Part shown: positions 58,919 through 64,000 of the stretch, one piece after another
Layout of the letters: each line of letters opens with the position of its first letter
Position numbering within the stretch: the stretch's first letter is position 1
Assembly: GCA_946481315.1 (NCBI GenBank)
Contig: CAMLMH010000011.1
Coordinates: 30,475-94,474 of the forward strand
DNA length: 64,000 bases
Origin: an uncultured Bacteriovorax sp.
GTDB lineage: Bacteria; Bdellovibrionota; Bacteriovoracia; Bacteriovoracales; Bacteriovoracaceae
Direction of reading: 5' to 3'
The notes under the pieces: generated by a model
What the model saw: only the letters and a program-made list of their open reading frames with translations
Databases searched by the model: none
What the model was told of the DNA's origin: nothing
Position numbers and translations under genes: made by a program

Positions 58919-61756
58919 ATGGCCCTGATCCGTGCTTGCCTAGTTTGCCTTTTGGTCTTTATTTTTTTCGTTGATAAGGGTCATTCTAAACAACTCCCAA
59001 AGAGCGTAACGCTTAAAACAATTCATGCCAGTCTGAACTCAGATTACGGAACTCTTCAAGCTGAAATCCATTTCGATGAACGCGATGCTGTCATTGCGGA
59101 AAAAGTCGAACAAATCATTAAGAGCGAGTTGATTAAAGTGGTCAACTATTTTCACTATGTGCCGCGCGGCCTGGTTCATTTCAACGTCGATCCTTACATG
59201 CGTCTGTCAAACGGAAATGCGCGGGTATTCACATCAAATATCATTAATCTCTATAACTTTCCGTCCAGCAATGCTGATCATCTGATTGTCATGGAAGACT
59301 GGCTAAGAGGCCTGGTCTTCCATGAATATATACACATTACCCATCTGGATCAGACCCGTGGTTATTTAGACGATGGAAGGACAATTTTTGGGTCCATCGC
59401 CAAATTGCCGGCCAATGTCGTTCCTCGCTGGTTTACCGAAGGTATTGCGGTCTGGGGAGAATCGCATCTGCTCGAAGGCGGAAGACTGGACAATCAACTC
59501 TTCAGAAAAGAATTGCTGATTCAGTTTTTGCGCGAAGATTTCTGCGACAGCATTGATTGCCTGGATGATCCAGGAGTGTATCCACATGGGAGCCTGGCCT
59601 ATTGGGCAGGATCACATTTTATTGAATACATTGAAAGCCTGAAAGCAGGTTCAGTGCGATGTCTGGTTGAAGAGAACTCTTCTGCCATTCCTTTTTTGTT
59701 AAACCGCGCTTTTGTTAACTGTACAGGAAAAACAGCGCAGGATCATTTTGCAGATTTTCGCGAAAAAATTATTCAAAGTGCAGGACAATCTAACCGGGAG
59801 ACCTGGGGAGATAAAATCAACAATGCGTTTGGTTCGGACAATTTTCAGAAGGGTTTTCTGCTGGATCAGGAAAGACTATTTAAAATAGAGAATGACCGTT
59901 ATACCGAAGCACTGATGAGTTATGATCTCTCTGAACCGGGCGGGATGAGTCTGATTAAAATGCATTATCGTTATCCGATATCCGATTTATCTGGAATTGT
60001 CAGCGGAATTTCACAGGAAGGTGAGCCGTTAAAATATCTGCTTGTATCTTTCAACGAAGATCCACACTATCGGATTGAAAATAAAAAATGGAAACTGATC
60101 AATTCTGATACTCTGTTGATTGAAAAACATCTTCCTTTTATTAACGATCCCAGCTATGTCATCGCGCTGGGAAATTACCGTTATCTGACTGCTAGTTACA
60201 TTGATAATCAATGGATTATTGAAAAACAAAAATTGAACGAACTCGACCGGCTTGTTGAAGCCGAACTCATCCGCAAGTTTCCGGCGAATGTAAATATAGT
60301 TGCATTTTCCAAAGCTGGAGAAAAACTTTTGCTTAAGATTCACGATGGTGATAAGGCCCGGTTGCTGATTGCAGACCCGACGGCAACAGAAATTACTGAA
60401 GCATACTCTTCGGAGAATTATTTTGAACTCCCTGTTGTTCACGAAAGATTTATGGTGATCAGTGAAGGTGAGAAAAAAACACTGATCGAATTTCAGGACC
60501 ACAACAATATTTTACAGTCACAAATCGACGCAAAACTTTTAAAAAATGTCACAGCGGCTCAGCTCAATGACGGACGGGTCCTTTTTCTGGAAAACAGGCT
60601 AAAAACAAAACTACAGACACTGGATCAGAGTCTGTCCTTTCTGAAACAAAATGCCACAACCGCTGAAGCTAAAACACTGCAGCCTTTCAAACTCCAGGAG
60701 CCGGCCGTAAGCTCCGAGGACATGCATACAGAAAAGTATCCTCAGCTTTATCATCTCTCACCAAATTATTGGTTTCTTGCTACGGGATCAGGTGAAAATA
60801 TCTCCAGTATCGGAGCTATGACTACTCTAGTGGACCCTATGGCAGTTCACACCATTGATGCAACGGCACTTCTATTTCCCAGCATTAGTCGTATTGGCGG
60901 AACACTCAGTTACTTTTACCGGGTGACGCCGGTAACTGATCTTTGGTCAGTCAATGCATTTTTTGAACAGGATTACTCCCGATCAGAATTAAATAACGTA
61001 CTGATGAGTTCACGGGAGTGGGGTGCTGGTACGGCCTATACTTTTTTGCTCAAACGCTGGAGTTACGTTCCTGGAGTGTACCTTACACAGTCGCATGATG
61101 AGGACTTTCTTTCCGAACGTACAATTAACAGTGTTGGTTTAAAGCAGACATTGACTTATGAATCGATGTCTTTTGAGGATCTGGCTCAAAGTATGATCAC
61201 GCAGATTAAACTGCAAAGAGATGAGCCGGATCAGGGGAACCATTATTTAAATCTGCAATCACGTTTTTTTCTGTTGGGACGTTTTTCAGAACGCCTTGAG
61301 ATGGGAGTTCAGAGTGCATACGGAAAACTTTTTAAAAATGATTTCCGGCGAGGTGTGATTTACGGGGGAGGAATAGATTCAGTCGTCAATCAGCGCTGGT
61401 TTGAATTCTATGGAATCCCTTACAGCAATGCCTATGGTAATGAGATTTTTACATTTCGCTTATTCGCGGAATACAATTTCTGGAATATCTACCGCGGAAA
61501 AAACTTTATTCCTATCTTCTTCAAGGAAGCACATTTTCTGTTAGGGCGGGAAACAATGTATGCCGACCGTATCTTTTTAGATAATTCGTTAATCCGGGAA
61601 AAAGCAGTTAATTCTTTCTTCGGAGGCGTTCGCCTTAAAACGAATATTTTTTATTACGTACCCACCGATCTGGATTTAATCTTTTCATCTACCCGTCATC
61701 CATCCGGGCAAAGCGTGCAGGCAGTGAATTTTACAATCAATGCCGAGCTTTTTTAG
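58919..61756 (+). CDS. Exported HEXXH metallopeptidase with C-terminal barrel-like region
   Basis: A 945-residue exported protein. ATG at 58919 is chosen: AAGGA lies about nine bases upstream, and a signal peptide (about 4-24) follows. The zinc motif is H135-E-Y-I-H139 (VFHEYIH), with a third ligand likely Glu174 in RWFTEGIAVWGE, as in gluzincin peptidase MA-like proteins. Residues about 300-650 contain repeated beta segments that may form a propeller as in TolB-like proteins, and the last 300 residues end in NAELF as in outer-membrane barrels. The gene is divergent from pal. Substrates are unknown. Confidence 0.78.
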   Translation: MALIRACLVCLLVFIFFVDKGHSKQLPKSVTLKTIHASLNSDYGTLQAEIHFDERDAVIAEKVEQIIKSELIKVVNYFHYVPRGLVHFNVDPYMRLSNGNARVFTSNIINLYNFPSSNADHLIVMEDWLRGLVFHEYIHITHLDQTRGYLDDGRTIFGSIAKLPANVVPRWFTEGIAVWGESHLLEGGRLDNQLFRKELLIQFLREDFCDSIDCLDDPGVYPHGSLAYWAGSHFIEYIESLKAGSVRCLVEENSSAIPFLLNRAFVNCTGKTAQDHFADFREKIIQSAGQSNRETWGDKINNAFGSDNFQKGFLLDQERLFKIENDRYTEALMSYDLSEPGGMSLIKMHYRYPISDLSGIVSGISQEGEPLKYLLVSFNEDPHYRIENKKWKLINSDTLLIEKHLPFINDPSYVIALGNYRYLTASYIDNQWIIEKQKLNELDRLVEAELIRKFPANVNIVAFSKAGEKLLLKIHDGDKARLLIADPTATEITEAYSSENYFELPVVHERFMVISEGEKKTLIEFQDHNNILQSQIDAKLLKNVTAAQLNDGRVLFLENRLKTKLQTLDQSLSFLKQNATTAEAKTLQPFKLQEPAVSSEDMHTEKYPQLYHLSPNYWFLATGSGENISSIGAMTTLVDPMAVHTIDATALLFPSISRIGGTLSYFYRVTPVTDLWSVNAFFEQDYSRSELNNVLMSSREWGAGTAYTFLLKRWSYVPGVYLTQSHDEDFLSERTINSVGLKQTLTYESMSFEDLAQSMITQIKLQRDEPDQGNHYLNLQSRFFLLGRFSERLEMGVQSAYGKLFKNDFRRGVIYGGGIDSVVNQRWFEFYGIPYSNAYGNEIFTFRLFAEYNFWNIYRGKNFIPIFFKEAHFLLGRETMYADRIFLDNSLIREKAVNSFFGGVRLKTNIFYYVPTDLDLIFSSTRHPSGQSVQAVNFTINAELF

Positions 61757-61805
61757 CGGGTATTAAGAGGTCAAGTTAGTTGGTTTAGTTGTCGATAAGA
61801 CTTCC

Positions 61806-62186
61806 ATGAAAACTCTTATTATAAGCACACTCTTATTTTTTTCTTTTCATCTGACTGCCGGAGAAGTTGTCTGGAAACTGGGAAAAACGTTTATCCCCAT
61901 GTCCCAGAATGATTCAAAACGCTGGCTGATCTCTTTGCATTGTGAAACAGACCCGTGCGAGGCACTTCAGCAGTTACAAATGATTAATGTCAGTTTGCTA
62001 AAGAAAAATGATCTCGCCGGAGGAAAAAACCCCGGTGCAGTCTTATGCCATAAACTACCCGGGGCAAGTGTTGTTTTCATGGATGATTTAAGCGGCAATC
62101 AAAATAGTTTTTGCAAGTTTAAAGACGGATCAATTGTTTCTAATTCCACTTTGGTGATTTATGCAGAAGCCAACACAAAAAAATAA
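61806..62186 (+). CDS. DUF333-like exported protein
   Basis: A 126-residue exported protein (signal 1-18, ending LTAG). The segment NPGAVLCHKLPG through GNQNSFCKFKDGS resembles the DUF333 domain, which has this Cys spacing and the C-x-F-x-D-G motif. Four cysteines are in the mature chain. It overlaps the papain-like protease gene by 26 bases, so the two are probably translated together; an inhibitor or chaperone role is an inference. Confidence 0.75.
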   Translation: MKTLIISTLLFFSFHLTAGEVVWKLGKTFIPMSQNDSKRWLISLHCETDPCEALQQLQMINVSLLKKNDLAGGKNPGAVLCHKLPGASVVFMDDLSGNQNSFCKFKDGSIVSNSTLVIYAEANTKK

Positions 62187-63945
62187 TCTTCTATTGCTGA
62201 CTTTTATAACACTGATGCATCCAGCCTGGAGTCTTGCTCAAAGTTGTCATGGTGTGGGCGATGGTGAGGTTGTCCGTCTGGATGCTCCCGGAAAACCACT
62301 GCACAACTTCCGCACTCAGGATCAGGATGGCCTGGGCACTTGTTATGCCAATACTGCTTCTGTTTTGTTGCAATCTAAGTTAAAAAATAATCCGGAAGTT
62401 TCTTATCTTAATCTGGCCTTTATGTACGCTGAAAAGCATTCTGCTCCTGCCGTTCGACAAAATGGTCAGGACTCCGGATTCCAACCGAAAAAAAATCCCA
62501 CAGACAGTGATGCCTTTTTGATCGATGGCGGTTTTACCTGTGAAACAATCATGGCGGCAAAAGAGCGGGGTGGTGTTTGCAAGCGCTCTGACGTAGCGCT
62601 GGAAAGTTTTTTTCACTCTGATGGAACAACAGTGGCCGCTGACAGTTCATGGATTCAAAAAGACCTGATTAATAAGCTCTCCCGTTACTACGATGGTATT
62701 TTTCATAGTTTCGAGCGCAAACAGAACAAACCTGAAAACCAGTTGCCGGGGATTCTTTCATTTCTGGCCCCCAAGCAAAAAGAAGAACCCAATCGTTTTC
62801 AGGAATATAAACTGGCCTTGAAAAATGTTTTAAATAAAGGAAGAGAAAAATATAGCGAAGCCACTTGTCTAAAACCAGACACAGCTCAGTCGGAAGAAGT
62901 GTTAAAAAATATCCTGGCCCGTATATATCAATATTCTAACAATCCAAAAAATTTCAAAAATAAAGATTTTAAACGTATTATGGAGACAGGTCGCAAATTT
63001 GGTTCAACCTATAAAATGAAGACCTCTCAAGGGTATAAGTTAGAAATTGATATTCAGCCACAGGCCAAAAAAGCACTGAAAGATGTGTATCTCAAAACCA
63101 TCACTGAAACTCCAGAAGCCAATGCAGAAGAAACATTTCTGAAAACATTAAGCAAGATCCATCCGTCTTTTAATGAAAAAATGCTTAAGGCCATCGGTGG
63201 ACTATCAGATCAGGACAAAGTTCATCTCGCTATTGATGAAGATCGATATGTTCGCAAAAACATCGAAGAATGTAAGAAAGCGCAAAAGCTGGAATACTTT
63301 ACCAGTGACGATGGTTTCATGAAAGATTTTAACAGTGATACGTGTCTCGCAAAGTACAGTAATCACGCAGAAAATATCCGGCAGTTGGTAACCACACTGG
63401 ATAAAGCAAACATGCGCAATATTGATTCACTTTACAGTTTCCTGATGGATCTGCCGGAGATGAATTACGAACAGGCCATGATGAGAATGGTTGGACCAGA
63501 TTGTCCGGATGATAAAAAAATTAAGCTCCCAGAAGATCTGCAGTGTGAAGGTAAAGATATAACTTATCCTTATGGAGAACAGACAGCAGCTACCGATGCT
63601 GCTTTTCTACAGGAAACCAAAACCAGGCTTAAAAATGTCGCTGCAGATGCGTTTAAATCAGGAAATGCAGTTGGACTGTCAATCTGTACCGGTTTCTGGG
63701 ACCCTCTTAATCCAGATCAGTTTTATAATAAAACCAAACAATGCCCTACGACGACCCATGGGTTCCACGCAGTGGCGATGGTTGGCTATCGATGTAAGGC
63801 TGGACAGATGCAGTATCTGATTCAAAATTCCTGGGGAGACTGGGCGGCGGCCAATACACGTTTTGCAGAAACGGAACCTGGGAAGGCTTGGATCAGTGAA
63901 GAAGATCTGGCGAAAAATGCGTATCGCTATGATGTGATCAAATAA
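62161..63945 (+). CDS. Exported papain-like cysteine peptidase with large insertion
   Basis: A 594-residue exported protein (signal about 1-27). Papain-type residues are seen: nucleophile Cys61 in GLGTCYANT (with the preceding Gln as oxyanion helper in RTQDQDG), His536 in GFHAVAMVGY and Asn556 in LIQNSWGDW. In typical C1 peptidases Cys and His are about 130 residues apart; here it is about 475, with a helical Lys/Glu/Asn-rich insertion. No propeptide precedes the catalytic Cys. It is coupled to the DUF333-like gene. Confidence 0.85.
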   Translation: MQKPTQKNNLLLLTFITLMHPAWSLAQSCHGVGDGEVVRLDAPGKPLHNFRTQDQDGLGTCYANTASVLLQSKLKNNPEVSYLNLAFMYAEKHSAPAVRQNGQDSGFQPKKNPTDSDAFLIDGGFTCETIMAAKERGGVCKRSDVALESFFHSDGTTVAADSSWIQKDLINKLSRYYDGIFHSFERKQNKPENQLPGILSFLAPKQKEEPNRFQEYKLALKNVLNKGREKYSEATCLKPDTAQSEEVLKNILARIYQYSNNPKNFKNKDFKRIMETGRKFGSTYKMKTSQGYKLEIDIQPQAKKALKDVYLKTITETPEANAEETFLKTLSKIHPSFNEKMLKAIGGLSDQDKVHLAIDEDRYVRKNIEECKKAQKLEYFTSDDGFMKDFNSDTCLAKYSNHAENIRQLVTTLDKANMRNIDSLYSFLMDLPEMNYEQAMMRMVGPDCPDDKKIKLPEDLQCEGKDITYPYGEQTAATDAAFLQETKTRLKNVAADAFKSGNAVGLSICTGFWDPLNPDQFYNKTKQCPTTTHGFHAVAMVGYRCKAGQMQYLIQNSWGDWAAANTRFAETEPGKAWISEEDLAKNAYRYDVIK

Positions 63946-63951
63946 AAAACT

Positions 63952-63969
63952 GCCCCACTTGAGTGGGGC
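63952..63969. terminator. Hairpin after the papain-like gene
   Basis: GCCCCACT and AGTGGGGC (63952-63959 and 63962-63969) form a tight stem. A T tract is found on the minus strand side (GTTTTTTATT) but not on the plus strand, so it may serve a gene beyond the window. Confidence 0.6.
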
Positions 63970-64000
63970 TGATTCAAAAAAAAGAATATTACTTCAAACT

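Overview
This 64 kb window looks like an ordinary chromosomal stretch of a Gram-negative bacterium of the Bdellovibrionota, most plausibly of the Bacteriovorax/Peredibacter type. That placement is an inference from moderate GC content, many small exported proteins of unknown family, a TatT-associated TRAP transporter, a GldA/GldF/GldG-like cluster with DUF4340, a full nucleoside-salvage set, and secreted enzymes (arginine deiminase-like, L,D-transpeptidase, APP1-type phosphatase, papain-like protease, a metallopeptidase on a probable barrel). No rRNA, CRISPR array or prophage was seen. One tRNA (Val, TAC) and one RAYT/IS200-like HUH transposase are present.

Layout. 0-2.8 kb: a four-gene exported redox operon (DUF4266 lipoprotein, DUF3570 barrel, ApbE flavin transferase, TlpA-like thioredoxin). 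3.0-5.5 kb: Lon. 5.6-7.5 kb: a secreted protein that aligns with the catalytic domain of vertebrate-type protein-arginine deiminases, translationally coupled to a small Cys-rich exported protein. 7.5-9.5 kb: a degenerate receiver/HD protein and a small secreted protein. 9.7-11.9 kb: tRNA-Val, then a diiron oxygenase and its ferredoxin-flavin reductase. 12-15.3 kb: MarC, L,D-transpeptidase, APP1 phosphatase. 15.3-18 kb: nucleoside catabolism (cdd, pnp, pdp). 18-26.7 kb: RNase G, GNAT, IleRS, FecR protein, Maf. 26.7-27.2 kb: a small basic-protein gene in a segment bounded by inverted repeats, followed by back-to-back hairpins. 27.2-32.6 kb: TatT-DctP-DctQ-DctM and a coupled exported protein. 32.6-35.5 kb: lipoprotein, porin, HAD phosphatase. 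36-42.3 kb: DHH phosphoesterase and a Gld-like ABC cluster. 42.5-45.6 kb: tdk, hpt, GHMP kinase and an unknown Cys-motif protein. 45.7-47.4 kb: the transposase and an ECF sigma/anti-sigma pair. 47.5-52.5 kb: small membrane proteins and tsaD-rsmA-FadL-like-smpB. 52.5-57.1 kb: DUF3015, DUF4105, an alpha/beta hydrolase lipoprotein and a metallophosphatase-tetraheme cytochrome fusion. 57.1-61.8 kb: Pal, DUF4398 and a CpoB-like protein, divergent from a large HEXXH metallopeptidase with a probable C-terminal barrel. 61.8-64 kb: a DUF333-like protein coupled to a papain-like protease with a very large insertion.

The strongest leads are the secreted arginine-deiminase homologue with all four catalytic residues in place (5.6-7.2 kb), the probable ApbE flavinylation motif in the DUF3570 barrel (0.2-2.3 kb), the metallophosphatase-tetraheme fusion (55.6-57.1 kb), the papain-like/DUF333 pair (61.8-63.9 kb) and the inverted-repeat segment with tandem hairpins (26.66-27.17 kb). 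All assignments were made by reading the sequence without database searches.
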